Part shown: positions 1 to 7,240 of the stretch, piece by piece
How the letters are laid out: each line of letters starts with the position of its first letter
Position numbering within the stretch: position 1 is the stretch's first letter
Assembly: GCA_004356305.1 (NCBI GenBank)
Contig: SMXJ01000155.1
Span: forward strand, 1 to 23,557
From: Bacteroidota bacterium
GTDB lineage: Bacteria; Bacteroidota; Bacteroidia; Flavobacteriales; Flavobacteriaceae
Length of the DNA stretch: 23,557 nt
Reading direction: 5' to 3'
Notes under the pieces: generated by a model
Told to the model about the DNA's origin: nothing
Databases searched by the model: none
The model's input: the letters and a program-made list of their open reading frames with translations, nothing else
Made by a program: the position numbers and the translations under genes

Positions 1-353
1 ATTGGAAGGCCTGTGGCTCCATCGATAATTATACCACAAACTTCGGTTTTCGGTTCCGTTTTTTTCGAAACCGATATATACCGGTCGTCGATATTCTTAA
101 ATTGAAATGTGGTGCTTTCATCCAAATAACGCAGGGCATCTTCCAGGGAAATATCGTTTGAGGGTAGAGGTATGGAAATTTCAGAAATTTCAGAAGGAAC
201 ATAAGAAAAACTAACGCTGTGGCGCTCCTCGAGCATTTTTAAGATACTTACAAGACTGCTTTTTTTCGTATTTTGACCATATATTTGCTGGTTGGAAAAT
301 AGAAAGAGTGCTAATAATAAAAAAGAAACAAGCCTAGTTGTTTTTCTTTGCAT
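1..353 (-). CDS. STN-domain TonB-dependent receptor, N-terminal part (gene continues past the left edge)
   Basis: I translated this from the minus strand; the ATG is at 353 and about 117 residues are visible before the window ends. A signal peptide is followed by FSNQQIYGQ, with likely cleavage near residue 26. Residues about 28-97 resemble an STN (secretin/TonB N-terminal) domain, including SLVSILKMLEERHSVSFSYV and the NDISLEDALRYL helix. At about residue 105 a carboxypeptidase-regulatory-like beta domain begins (VCGIIIDGATGLPI). In the family this order precedes an outer-membrane plug and barrel. Such receptors import nutrients and signal through FecR to an ECF sigma factor. The start overlaps the end of the upstream fecR-like gene by 20 nt, which suggests translational coupling. 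The substrate cannot be told because the barrel and any SusD partner lie outside the window. Confidence 0.85.
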   Translation of the reverse strand, partial: MQRKTTRLVSFLLLALFLFSNQQIYGQNTKKSSLVSILKMLEERHSVSFSYVPSEISEISIPLPSNDISLEDALRYLDESTTFQFKNIDDRYISVSKKTEPKTEVCGIIIDGATGLP

Positions 354-1260
354 ATAGTCTTACATCTTCCCCCTGTATTGTAAATTCCAGCTGCAACGGA
401 TCACAAATAGAACGTAAAGCCACATTGAGATCCTTATGGGTGAAACTACCAGTAAAATTTTTATCTACAATATTCTGGGAGATAAGGTTAATTGGATATT
501 GTCTTTTTAATTCTTCAAGTACTAAAGATAAGGATACATTTTGAAAAGTACTTTCATTTGCAATCCAATTAGGGGAGGCGGTCGCTATTTTACTTTTTTC
601 GATACGATTTTGGTTACGGATCTCTATCATTGTCCCGGCAGGAACTTGTACAGTGGTGTCGCTATACGAAACACTTACCAGTCCTTCATAACATTTTATG
701 CTGAACAGGCTATCCCGACTAAAAACATTAAATCGTGTTCCCAAAACTTGCACAAAACCTTGTGAGGTCTTTACGCTAAACAATTTCCCTTTATGAACTT
801 TGAAAAAGGCCTCACCTTCCAATTTTAAAGATCTTTTTTGGTTCCATTTATTCCCATCGAATGAAATTTGAGATTGAGAATTAAGGTGAACCTGAGAAGC
901 ATCCGGGAGCATGAATTCTTTCTTTTCAGCGATTTGAGTCGAAATGGTGGTTTCACTGTCTGAAATAAACAAATATCCCACAAATAGAATAACGACTGCG
1001 GCAGCTACTCTATAAATTACTTTCAAAGATCTAATAGGCCTGACTTTTGAGGGATCAACTAATTTTGAAGCAATCGCGTTAAAGTTATCTTCCTCCCTGA
1101 ACATAGGCGTTTCAAAACTTTCAGCTGTATTGGCAATTTTTATATACGAGGAATAAGTGGGATCTGCCTCTAAGGTTATTATTTCCTCGGGAGTGGCAGT
1201 TCCATTTAAATATTTATGCAGTAAGTGTTCTTTGTCCATTTTTTCCATTTCCAAACTCAT
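334..1260 (-). CDS. FecR-family anti-sigma factor (inner-membrane regulator)
   Basis: This 308-aa protein has a cytoplasmic N-terminal part (residues 1-80), a single membrane segment at about 83-100 (VAAAVVILFVGYLFI) and a periplasmic FecR domain. FecR landmarks are LPDASQVHLNSQSQISF (118-134), LEGEAFFKV (147-155) and VLGTRFNV (172-179). Residues about 239-305 form the DUF4974/STN-like C-terminal domain (FQNVSLSLVLEELKRQYPINL), which in this family contacts the receptor's STN domain. It would hold the neighbouring ECF sigma factor inactive until the TonB receptor signals occupancy. It lies 40 nt downstream of the sigma gene and overlaps the receptor gene by 20 nt. Three ATGs lie within the first eight codons, so the exact start is uncertain by a few residues. 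Confidence 0.93.
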   Translation of the reverse strand: MSLEMEKMDKEHLLHKYLNGTATPEEIITLEADPTYSSYIKIANTAESFETPMFREEDNFNAIASKLVDPSKVRPIRSLKVIYRVAAAVVILFVGYLFISDSETTISTQIAEKKEFMLPDASQVHLNSQSQISFDGNKWNQKRSLKLEGEAFFKVHKGKLFSVKTSQGFVQVLGTRFNVFSRDSLFSIKCYEGLVSVSYSDTTVQVPAGTMIEIRNQNRIEKSKIATASPNWIANESTFQNVSLSLVLEELKRQYPINLISQNIVDKNFTGSFTHKDLNVALRSICDPLQLEFTIQGEDVRLYAKKNN

Positions 1261-1300
1261 TATTGAAACAGTTAATCAGTATTTTACCCTACCTTCTTTG

Positions 1301-1810
1301 TTAAATTTCTTCTATTTCCTTTCTGAGGGATGCTAATGCATGACTCATTCTTTTTTCCACTGCTTTGACCGATATCTCTAATATTTCGGCTATCTCAGCA
1401 TATTTTTTGCCTTCTATCCGGTTTAACAAAAAGGCGGTACGTTGTGGCTCAGTGAGATTCGCGATGGCATTTTGCAATCTTTGGTGGTATTGTTTTTCCT
1501 CGAGTAAGTATTGTGGAGATTGAGTGTCCACTTTTTGGGGTTGAAGTTGTGCATATTGTAGTACTACCTTGTGGTGAGCCACTTGATTAAGAAACATATT
1601 GTTGGATACGGTATACAAAAAAGACTTTGCTTTTTCACGCGTAACTTTTTTGCAATTTTGCCATAGCTTTATGAACGCATCTTGCACCAGGTCATCTGCT
1701 TGCGCACTATCCCCACATTTAAAATAGAGAAAATTCCAAATGGTTTCGCCATAGTCATTGTATATTTGACTGAATGTTTTTTCCTCGCAAACATTATTGG
1801 GTATTTTCAT
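1301..1810 (-). CDS. ECF-type RNA polymerase sigma-70 factor
   Basis: This 169-aa protein has the usual two-domain ECF layout. Sigma region 2 includes DDLVQDAFIKLWQN at residues 39-52, followed by the region 2.4-like helix KSFLYTVSNNMFLNQ. Sigma region 4 spans about 110-162, with the helix-turn-helix YAEIAEILEISVKAVEKRMSHAL. A linker of about 30 residues separates the domains. It is the first gene of the sigma/anti-sigma/receptor operon and probably drives transcription of that receptor system on release by the FecR protein. In Bacteroidota, sigma factors in this setting control TonB-dependent uptake of iron complexes, glycans or similar ligands. Which of these applies here is not visible. 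Its upstream region is shared with the divergent lipoprotein gene. Confidence 0.94.
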   Translation of the reverse strand: MKIPNNVCEEKTFSQIYNDYGETIWNFLYFKCGDSAQADDLVQDAFIKLWQNCKKVTREKAKSFLYTVSNNMFLNQVAHHKVVLQYAQLQPQKVDTQSPQYLLEEKQYHQRLQNAIANLTEPQRTAFLLNRIEGKKYAEIAEILEISVKAVEKRMSHALASLRKEIEEI

Positions 1811-1919
1811 ATATTTAAAATTACAAATTAAATTTGTTTATAAAAATAAAACCTAATAAATAGTAGGGTATAACACGATTCAACTGTTATAAAACATAGT
1901 AGAGACCAATTGAAATGTT
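1811..1919. promoter_or_regulatory. Divergent regulatory region with an inverted repeat and candidate promoters
   Basis: This 109-nt AT-rich spacer separates the divergent sigma-factor and lipoprotein genes. Near its centre ATAACA (1870-1875) and TGTTAT (1885-1890) form perfect 6-nt inverted arms around a 9-nt spacer, a shape typical of an operator. On the minus strand a TTG at 1883-1881 lies 18 nt before TATTTATT (1862-1855), a weak match to the Bacteroidota TTG/TAnnTTTG promoter that overlaps the repeat. On the plus strand TAAATTTG (1829-1836) is an exact -7 match but lacks a clear -33 element. No Shine-Dalgarno is evident for the lipoprotein. Assignments are tentative. Confidence 0.4.
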
Positions 1920-3326
1920 ATGAATAGATTAGGTAATCTCCCCATTTTCCTAATTTCATTACTGATATTGGTATTTTCTTCTTGTCAAAAGGAAAAAGAA
2001 GAATTTATCGATGAAACAAATGAAGAGGAAACAATTAATTTAGATTCTGTACTCACGGGAATGCTGCTTAGTGCTTCCCAGAATAATGGATATATCGACG
2101 ATATTATTGATAACTCCGATTGTATTTCAGTAGCACTTCCGGTGACTGTTTTCGCCAATGAGCAAAAAGTGATCATCGAGGATGAGAGTGATTATGATCT
2201 AATTGTGGCCATATTTGCTGAATTTGAGAATGATATCGATACTCTGGAAATCGTCTTTCCTATATCCGTTATTTTTGAAGATTATAATCAAATAGAGGTT
2301 GGAAGTCAAGGGATATTGAACATTGTTGTTGCCGCCTGTCAGAATATCGTTGAGAACACCTATAGCTGCATAGATTTTGTATATCCAATTGAGTGTTTTA
2401 CCTACGATGTTTCCAATGAGCAAACAGGATTGGTGACTCTTGAAACTAGTTTTGATTGGTTTTGGTATTTGAACTATCTCAACGAAAATATTTTAATTGC
2501 TATCAATTATCCTATAAGGGTAATTTTGGATGGGACTGTATCAATAATTAATTCTAATGATGAGTTGTTGGCGTATTTCACCCAAACTAATTGTGAGACG
2601 AACACGACCATCGATCCTACCAAATTTGAATTGAACCTTACATCAGGATTCTGGTTTGTCATTCTGTATGACGAAGATGGAATTGATGAGACCTGTAATT
2701 ATGCAGGATATGAGTTCAATTTCAATACAAATGGAACGGCAACGGCAACTAGCGATACCGAGATCCGCTATGGTTTTTGGACCCTCGAAGATAATGACGG
2801 GGAACTCGACCTGTTATTAAAATTTGATGTCGATGGCCAGGGTGATCCTTTTGAGGATTTGAATGAAGATTGGGATGTGTTGGAAAATACCCCACAAATT
2901 ATAAAGTTGAAGGATGAAAGTGGTGGAAATAATACGGTTGATCACCTGTATTTTGGTCGAGATCCGATAGCTACTTGTAGCAGTGGTAATGCACAAGTAT
3001 TGATCAATGCCTTGATTGACGGACAATGGTTTGTAGAGACCTATTTAAACGATGGAATTGATCAGACCGGTACTTACAGTGATTTTGCATTCACGTTCAA
3101 AAATAGCGGCATCGTAGTTGCCACTAGTAGTATTTATACGTATTATGGTACCTGGAGTGTTTCCGGGACTAATGACCTGGAGTTGGTTCTCGACTTTGGA
3201 ACACAAATTCCTCTCGATGAATTCAATAGAGACTGGGATGTTTTAAATTTCGATACCTCCCGGGTAGAACTGGAAGATGTAAGTAGTGGAGGTGGCACCG
3301 ATACGCTTATTTTAGAAAAGATATAG
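1920..3326 (+). CDS. Large lipoprotein with two pairs of duplicated domains, function unknown
   Basis: This 468-aa protein has a lipoprotein signal peptide ending in VFSSC, so Cys22 would be lipidated. A Glu/Asp-rich stretch (24-42) follows, which could bear on outer-surface export. Two internal duplications are visible. The first pair is residues about 68-140 and 150-225; each copy starts with a Cys followed by a hydrophobic strand and a Pro (CISVALPV, CIDFVYPI), carries a second FPISVIFEDY or YPIRVILDGT strand, and ends in Cys. The second pair is about 241-345 and 366-466, sharing GFWFV/GQWFV, DEDGIDET/NDGIDQT, Y-F-F-NG strands, YGFWTL/YGTWSV and NEDWDVL/NRDWDVL. The second repeat resembles the small all-beta, lipocalin-like domains common in Bacteroidota lipoproteins. 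It is divergent from the ECF sigma gene and could be a ligand-binding surface protein, but that is inference. I do not recognise a named family. Confidence 0.85.
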   Translation: MNRLGNLPIFLISLLILVFSSCQKEKEEFIDETNEEETINLDSVLTGMLLSASQNNGYIDDIIDNSDCISVALPVTVFANEQKVIIEDESDYDLIVAIFAEFENDIDTLEIVFPISVIFEDYNQIEVGSQGILNIVVAACQNIVENTYSCIDFVYPIECFTYDVSNEQTGLVTLETSFDWFWYLNYLNENILIAINYPIRVILDGTVSIINSNDELLAYFTQTNCETNTTIDPTKFELNLTSGFWFVILYDEDGIDETCNYAGYEFNFNTNGTATATSDTEIRYGFWTLEDNDGELDLLLKFDVDGQGDPFEDLNEDWDVLENTPQIIKLKDESGGNNTVDHLYFGRDPIATCSSGNAQVLINALIDGQWFVETYLNDGIDQTGTYSDFAFTFKNSGIVVATSSIYTYYGTWSVSGTNDLELVLDFGTQIPLDEFNRDWDVLNFDTSRVELEDVSSGGGTDTLILEKI

Positions 3327-3350
3327 CCTTTTTTGCCCCTAAAAAAAAGG
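3327..3350. terminator. Weak AT-rich hairpin after the lipoprotein gene
   Basis: CCTTTTTT (3327-3334) pairs with AAAAAAGG (3343-3350) around an 8-nt loop, directly after the lipoprotein stop codon. It lies between two convergent genes, so it could end either transcript, but the stem is A/T-rich and no clean U-run follows on either side. Confidence 0.3.
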
Positions 3351-3437
3351 AAGCAGCCAGAATTTTGGAAGGCTTATTTTATTTGATCAAAGATTTTTAT
3401 AGTTTGACCAGTGATACTTTATCATAATATTGAACGA

Positions 3438-4919
3438 TTATTTGTTATATAATTTCTTCCCTGCTTCTTCGTATTTATCCCCTGCAGTCCAGAAAGGGGT
3501 TTCAGGATCGTTCGCTATATTTCTTCCTGCCAGAACATAAGCGCGAAAAAACTTTTCCAAATAATCATAATCCAAATTATCTGCATGATCTCCGGGTTTA
3601 TGGTAATATTTAGTCACCTCCCCATCAAAGGAGTTAAAGCCTAATGAAAAAGTTGGGGAAGGGATACCTTTGGCCGCAAAGTTAACGTTGTCACTTCTAT
3701 CAAAGAGACCTTGCTCGGGCGCCGGATCATCGATAGCTGTCAACCCGAAAGCTGCTACGGCATCTTTTATATTTTGGGCGGCAGTTGTACGTTGAAGTCC
3801 AATAATAGTAGCCAATGAAGTATCGTTGTAACCCGCGTTATCACTATTGAAACAGTATACCATTTGGTTTAGTGGTAAAACGGGATTCTCCACATAATAA
3901 CTACTGCCTAAGAGTCCTTTTTCCTCACCCGTGAACAGAATAAATAATGCAGAACGCTTGGTTGGGTATTTCGCCAAATTCTGAGCCATAGTCAAGACGG
4001 TAGTAGTACCCACAGCATTATCTCGTGCACCATTATAGATCTTATCACCAGATTCATCTGGAGTGCCAATTCCTACATGGTCATAATGAGCGGAATAGAT
4101 AATATACTCATTTTTAAGATCGGGATCCGTCCCTTCTACAACGCCGATTACATTTCGGGAAATCATGGTGTTTCTTCTCGAATTTAGCATTTTAAGTTTT
4201 AGTGTATGTTTTCCAGAAGCCAGATCCAAAGCAATACTTCCATACTCATCATGTATCCACAGATAGGCCGGTTGTCCTCTTTTAGCCTCATAACTTTCCT
4301 TGTCTTTGATAACCTCAATTCGAGAGGAGTTGAAATTATGGTCGATAAAACCCCATGTTTCATTGTTGGTTTTGATCAACTCGATTACTCCCAGCGCTCC
4401 GGCATTTTTAGCCAGATCCGATTTCTGTTTTCTTAACCTAAATGCCCCTTTGGCATCTTTGGCATCAGGTCCGCCACCCTTGACGACCACTATTTTTTTA
4501 TGAACGTCCTTTCCTTTATAATCTTCTTCCAGGCCATACCCCAGGTAAACGGCATCACCGATATAATCCATTTTAGAAGGATTCAATACCACTTTCTTTT
4601 TCACTTCTTTACCATCTATGGAAAGGGTGATTCCTTTGGGAGGGTCCACTTTTAGCAGTTGTACATCCTGGTAATAAGTTCCAGTTAGAGGATTGGGTTC
4701 TACTCCATAACCTCTAAGTGTGTTTGCAAGATAAGATGCGGCTATTTTATTTTCAGCAGTACCGGTTTCACGTCCTTTAAGAAGATCGTCTGCCAAAAAA
4801 TAGATATGTCCCTGAATGGTATTTTTATTTACAGTTGAAATTACTTTTTCTTTTTCAGACTGAGCGATGGCGAATGCAACATATAGCAGCGTTATAAGTA
4901 ACGAAAATTTGATTTTCAT
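3438..4919 (-). CDS. Secreted M28-family zinc aminopeptidase with PA-type insert
   Basis: This 493-aa protein has a Sec signal peptide (1-19, AFAIAQ) and no lipobox, so it is probably periplasmic or secreted. The M28 peptidase core carries the expected di-zinc residues: His278 and Asp280 in SAHYDH, Asp300 in NGARDNAVG, catalytic Glu332 and ligand Glu333 in TGEEKG, Asp360 in NSDNAG and His440 in YYHKPGDH. Residues about 115-245 between signal peptide and catalytic domain look like a protease-associated (PA) domain, including KKIVVVKGGGP and NAGALGVIEL. Family members cleave N-terminal amino acids or dipeptides from peptides; specificity cannot be read here. All metal ligands are intact and the length is normal for flavobacterial members. 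A candidate promoter lies just upstream, so it is probably transcribed separately from the AHSA1-like gene behind it. Confidence 0.93.
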   Translation of the reverse strand: MKIKFSLLITLLYVAFAIAQSEKEKVISTVNKNTIQGHIYFLADDLLKGRETGTAENKIAASYLANTLRGYGVEPNPLTGTYYQDVQLLKVDPPKGITLSIDGKEVKKKVVLNPSKMDYIGDAVYLGYGLEEDYKGKDVHKKIVVVKGGGPDAKDAKGAFRLRKQKSDLAKNAGALGVIELIKTNNETWGFIDHNFNSSRIEVIKDKESYEAKRGQPAYLWIHDEYGSIALDLASGKHTLKLKMLNSRRNTMISRNVIGVVEGTDPDLKNEYIIYSAHYDHVGIGTPDESGDKIYNGARDNAVGTTTVLTMAQNLAKYPTKRSALFILFTGEEKGLLGSSYYVENPVLPLNQMVYCFNSDNAGYNDTSLATIIGLQRTTAAQNIKDAVAAFGLTAIDDPAPEQGLFDRSDNVNFAAKGIPSPTFSLGFNSFDGEVTKYYHKPGDHADNLDYDYLEKFFRAYVLAGRNIANDPETPFWTAGDKYEEAGKKLYNK

Positions 4920-4945
4920 ATTGAAGTTTTATTTTTTAACAAGGT

Positions 4946-4973
4946 TAAATATAGCCAATTAATTGAAACCCAA
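4946..4973 (-). promoter_or_regulatory. Candidate promoter of the M28 peptidase gene
   Basis: On the minus strand TTG (4973-4971) is followed after 17 nt by TATATTTA (4953-4946), a seven-of-eight match to the Bacteroidota -7 consensus TAnnTTTG. It ends 26 nt before the ATG at 4919. The -33 TTG lies inside one arm of the inverted repeat at 4962-5032, so the repeat could affect initiation. Confidence 0.45.
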
Positions 4974-5041
4974 TTTTTATTTTTCTTGGCAATGCAAAAG
5001 GACAGTTACCAAAAGAAAAATTGGGTTTCAATCGATTGAAA
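4962..5041. repeat. Long inverted repeat plus adjoining 16-nt palindrome
   Basis: The 17-nt arm 4962-4978 (ATTGAAACCCAATTTTT) is the exact reverse complement of 5016-5032. Pairing continues imperfectly inward (TTTTCTTGG at 4981-4989 against CCAAAAGAAAA at 5009-5019), giving a hairpin of about 70 nt with a short central loop. The right arm runs into the perfect palindrome TTTCAATCGATTGAAA at 5026-5041. It sits between the AHSA1-like gene and the M28 peptidase gene. No U-run follows on the minus strand, so it is not a standard intrinsic terminator. It could be a dispersed palindromic element or an mRNA-processing structure. Confidence 0.75.
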
Positions 5042-5087
5042 GATTCACAGTAATTGAGTCGAAATCAAGCTTCAACTTCAATCTTAT

Positions 5088-5186
5088 TTATTCTTCCTCG
5101 GTTTCTTCTTCAGCTTCTGCTTTGGCGGCTTCGATTTCCATTAGTGCCATCACAAACGGAGCATTGTCCCAATAGCCATATTCCAT
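5088..5186 (-). CDS. Possible 32-residue acidic small ORF or gene remnant
   Basis: On the minus strand an ATG at 5186 opens a 32-codon frame ending in TAA at 5088. The peptide starts MEYGYWDNAPFVMALMEIEA and ends in a run rich in Glu and Ala. It lies in the same reading frame as the AHSA1-like gene, 15 nt after that gene's stop, with a second in-frame TAA between them. No Shine-Dalgarno is visible, so it would depend on coupling or reinitiation. The composition looks protein-like, and a helical acidic tail is typical of a C-terminus. A remnant of a larger gene is therefore as plausible as a real small protein. I recognise no family. Confidence 0.3.
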   Translation of the reverse strand: MEYGYWDNAPFVMALMEIEAAKAEAEEETEEE

Positions 5187-5201
5187 GGCAACTTATTTGA
5201 A

Positions 5202-5636
5202 TTACCGATAACCCTCACTACCGAATGCTTCTCCGGTGCCCGTTTGACAATACTGGCGTAAACTTTCCATATATCGGCCCCAGCTAAAACTGCAAATAGC
5301 ATAGAAATCCCCTTGTTCATCCCACCCATTATGTGAAAAACGGACACGGGTTTTACCCTCATTTTCATCCAGTGTAAAGACAAAAGTATGTCCTATCCAT
5401 CCATGAGTGCTTTCGGTACATTCCCAAACCAATTTTTCGTTTGGTTTTTCTTCTGAGACTTTCATTTTTGGACCTTGAAAATCTCCAAAATCGAACCGGA
5501 TAATTCCTCCTGGAGAGGCTTCACCCTGTGTTTGAACCGTCCACCAATTGGACAGTCCTTCTATGGTCGAGATGGCCTCATATACTTTTTCTATTGAAGC
5601 GTCAATATGAAATAAATGTTTGATAGAATGATCCAT
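5202..5636 (-). CDS. SRPBCC-superfamily protein, AHSA1 (Hsp90 ATPase activator homolog)-like
   Basis: This 144-aa protein fits the single-domain AHSA1-like SRPBCC fold. It starts with a strand and helix (HLFHIDASIEKVYEAISTIEG, residues 7-27), then WWT at 31-33, the glycine-rich turn SPGGIIRFDFGDF (41-53), the strand LVWECTESTHGW (69-80) and a final helix FYAICSFSWGRYMESLRQYC (111-130). Members have a hydrophobic ligand-binding cavity. Despite the name, most bacterial versions have no shown link to Hsp90, and many are annotated only as polyketide cyclase/START-like proteins. It is complete at both ends. The upstream neighbour ffh is divergent, so this gene begins its own transcript. Confidence 0.88.
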   Translation of the reverse strand: MDHSIKHLFHIDASIEKVYEAISTIEGLSNWWTVQTQGEASPGGIIRFDFGDFQGPKMKVSEEKPNEKLVWECTESTHGWIGHTFVFTLDENEGKTRVRFSHNGWDEQGDFYAICSFSWGRYMESLRQYCQTGTGEAFGSEGYR

Positions 5637-5781
5637 GATGAAGGTTTTTTAAATCGCTGATTCTAAGATAAGTATTTAAAAATAGAATGTCACCTGCGTG
5701 CAGATAATTTACAGATTCATAGCTGATCATTCCATGATGAATTATAGATTTTTAGTTAAGCAATAATCAAAAAGTTGCCCT

Positions 5782-5811
5782 TTGCCACTCCCTCTTCAAT
5801 TTGTATCTTTG
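5782..5811 (+). promoter_or_regulatory. Bacteroidota-type promoter for ffh
   Basis: TTG (5782-5784) is followed after 19 nt by TATCTTTG (5804-5811), an exact match to the -7 consensus TAnnTTTG with normal spacing. It would give a leader of about 50 nt before the ffh ATG at 5869. The rest of the 232-nt spacer between the divergent genes shows nothing else I can name. Confidence 0.7.
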
Positions 5812-5868
5812 CCGTCGCAGTCCGAAACCTTGATGAAGAGACACTTTTAATATAATGTTGTAAAGGAT

Positions 5869-7197
5869 ATGTTTGATAATTTAAGCGATAAGCTGGATAA
5901 AGCACTTCACGTGCTCAAAGGTCATGGAAGTATCACCGAAGTAAATGTAGCCGAAACTTTAAAAGAAGTTCGTCGCGCCTTACTCGATGCGGATGTTAAC
6001 TTTAAAACTGCCAAAGATTTTGCGAATAGAGTAAAGGAGAAGGCGCTTGGTGAAAATGTATTGACCAACTTGCAGCCCGGACAATTATTGGTAAAGATCG
6101 TAAAGGACGAACTCACCGAATTGATGGGTGGTGATACCGAAGGAATCAACCTGGGAGGTTCGCCTAGTATTATTTTAATGTCGGGTTTACAGGGTAGTGG
6201 TAAAACCACATTTGCAGGAAAACTCGCTAATTTTTTAAAATCAAAAAAATCAAAAAATCCTTTACTGGTAGCCTGTGACGTATATCGCCCCGCAGCCATC
6301 GATCAGCTACAGATCATTGGAGAACAAATTGGAGTTGAGGTGTATTCCGAAGAAGGAAATACGGACCCCGTTGCCATTGCTGTCAATGCGGTTGCCCATG
6401 CCAGACAAAACGGATACAATGTGGTGATCGTGGATACTGCAGGGCGTCTCGCAATAGATGAGCAGATGATGACCGAGATCGCGAACATACATAAGGCCAT
6501 TCAACCTCAGGAAACACTTTTTGTAGTGGATTCGATGACGGGACAGGATGCCGTGAATACTGCCAAGGCGTTTAATGATCGCCTGAATTTTGAAGGTGTT
6601 GTGTTGACCAAGCTCGACGGTGATACCCGCGGAGGAGCAGCTATTTCTATTAAGAGCGTGGTAGATAAACCTATCAAGTTCATTGGAACAGGTGAGAAAA
6701 TGGATGCCATCGATGTATTTCACCCTTCTCGTATGGCGGACCGAATATTAGGGATGGGAGATGTGGTATCTCTTGTGGAGCGTGCCCAGGAGCAGTTCGA
6801 TGAAGAGGAGGCGAGAAAACTTCAGAAGAAAATAGCGAAGAACCAATTTGGTTTCGACGATTTCTTAAAACAGATCCAGCAGGTGAAGAAAATGGGTAGT
6901 ATGAAGGATCTGATTGGGATGATACCCGGGGCAGGCAAAATGATGAAAGGGATGGATATAGATGACGATGCTTTCAAATACATAGAGGCCATTATTCACT
7001 CCATGACGCCAAATGAGCGCACTAAACCCGCCTCGATCAATCCTAACCGTAAGAAAAGAATTGCAAAAGGAAGTGGCACTTCGGTACAACAGGTGAATCA
7101 GTTACTCAAACAATTTAACCAAATGAGTAAAATGATGAAGATGATGCAAGGTGGTGGTGGCCGTAAAATGATGCAGATGATGGGTAATATGAAGTAA
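5869..7197 (+). CDS. ffh: Signal recognition particle protein Ffh (SRP54)
   Basis: This 442-aa GTPase binds SRP RNA and signal sequences of nascent membrane and secreted proteins and delivers ribosomes to FtsY. Domains appear in the usual order: N-terminal helical bundle (1-90, with EVRRALLDADVN), NG GTPase domain with G1 GLQGSGKTT (106-114), DVYRPAAIDQL (137-147), DTAGR (189-193) and TKLDGDTRGG (247-256), then the methionine-rich M domain from about 325. The M domain holds the SRP RNA-binding motif GSGTSVQQVNQLLKQF (401-416) and a terminal run of Met, Gly and Lys. Length and all motifs are typical. folD follows 43 nt later on the same strand and may be cotranscribed. No SRP RNA gene was seen next to it. 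Confidence 0.99.
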   Translation: MFDNLSDKLDKALHVLKGHGSITEVNVAETLKEVRRALLDADVNFKTAKDFANRVKEKALGENVLTNLQPGQLLVKIVKDELTELMGGDTEGINLGGSPSIILMSGLQGSGKTTFAGKLANFLKSKKSKNPLLVACDVYRPAAIDQLQIIGEQIGVEVYSEEGNTDPVAIAVNAVAHARQNGYNVVIVDTAGRLAIDEQMMTEIANIHKAIQPQETLFVVDSMTGQDAVNTAKAFNDRLNFEGVVLTKLDGDTRGGAAISIKSVVDKPIKFIGTGEKMDAIDVFHPSRMADRILGMGDVVSLVERAQEQFDEEEARKLQKKIAKNQFGFDDFLKQIQQVKKMGSMKDLIGMIPGAGKMMKGMDIDDDAFKYIEAIIHSMTPNERTKPASINPNRKKRIAKGSGTSVQQVNQLLKQFNQMSKMMKMMQGGGGRKMMQMMGNMK

Positions 7198-7240
7198 TTT
7201 TGCAGATATACTTTAACCTTTAATCCTTAACCCTGAAAAA

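Noticed and set aside
4963..5175. 70-codon plus-strand ORF over the intergenic repeat
   Set aside because: It reads through the inverted repeat and ends in Ser/Ala-rich low-complexity sequence that is the complement of the acidic minus-strand ORF; no family resemblance.
5202..5204. AHSA1-like gene as a frameshifted or truncated pseudogene
   Set aside because: The protein has normal length and a normal C-terminal helix followed by GEAFGSEGYR, so the stop looks genuine.
5150..5383. 77-codon minus-strand ORF overlapping the AHSA1-like gene
   Set aside because: It is a different frame of the clearly coding AHSA1-like gene and has no recognisable features.
6307..6723. 138-codon minus-strand ORF inside ffh
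   Set aside because: Antisense to a highly conserved gene and rich in His/Cys/Ile as expected for a shadow frame; no family resemblance.
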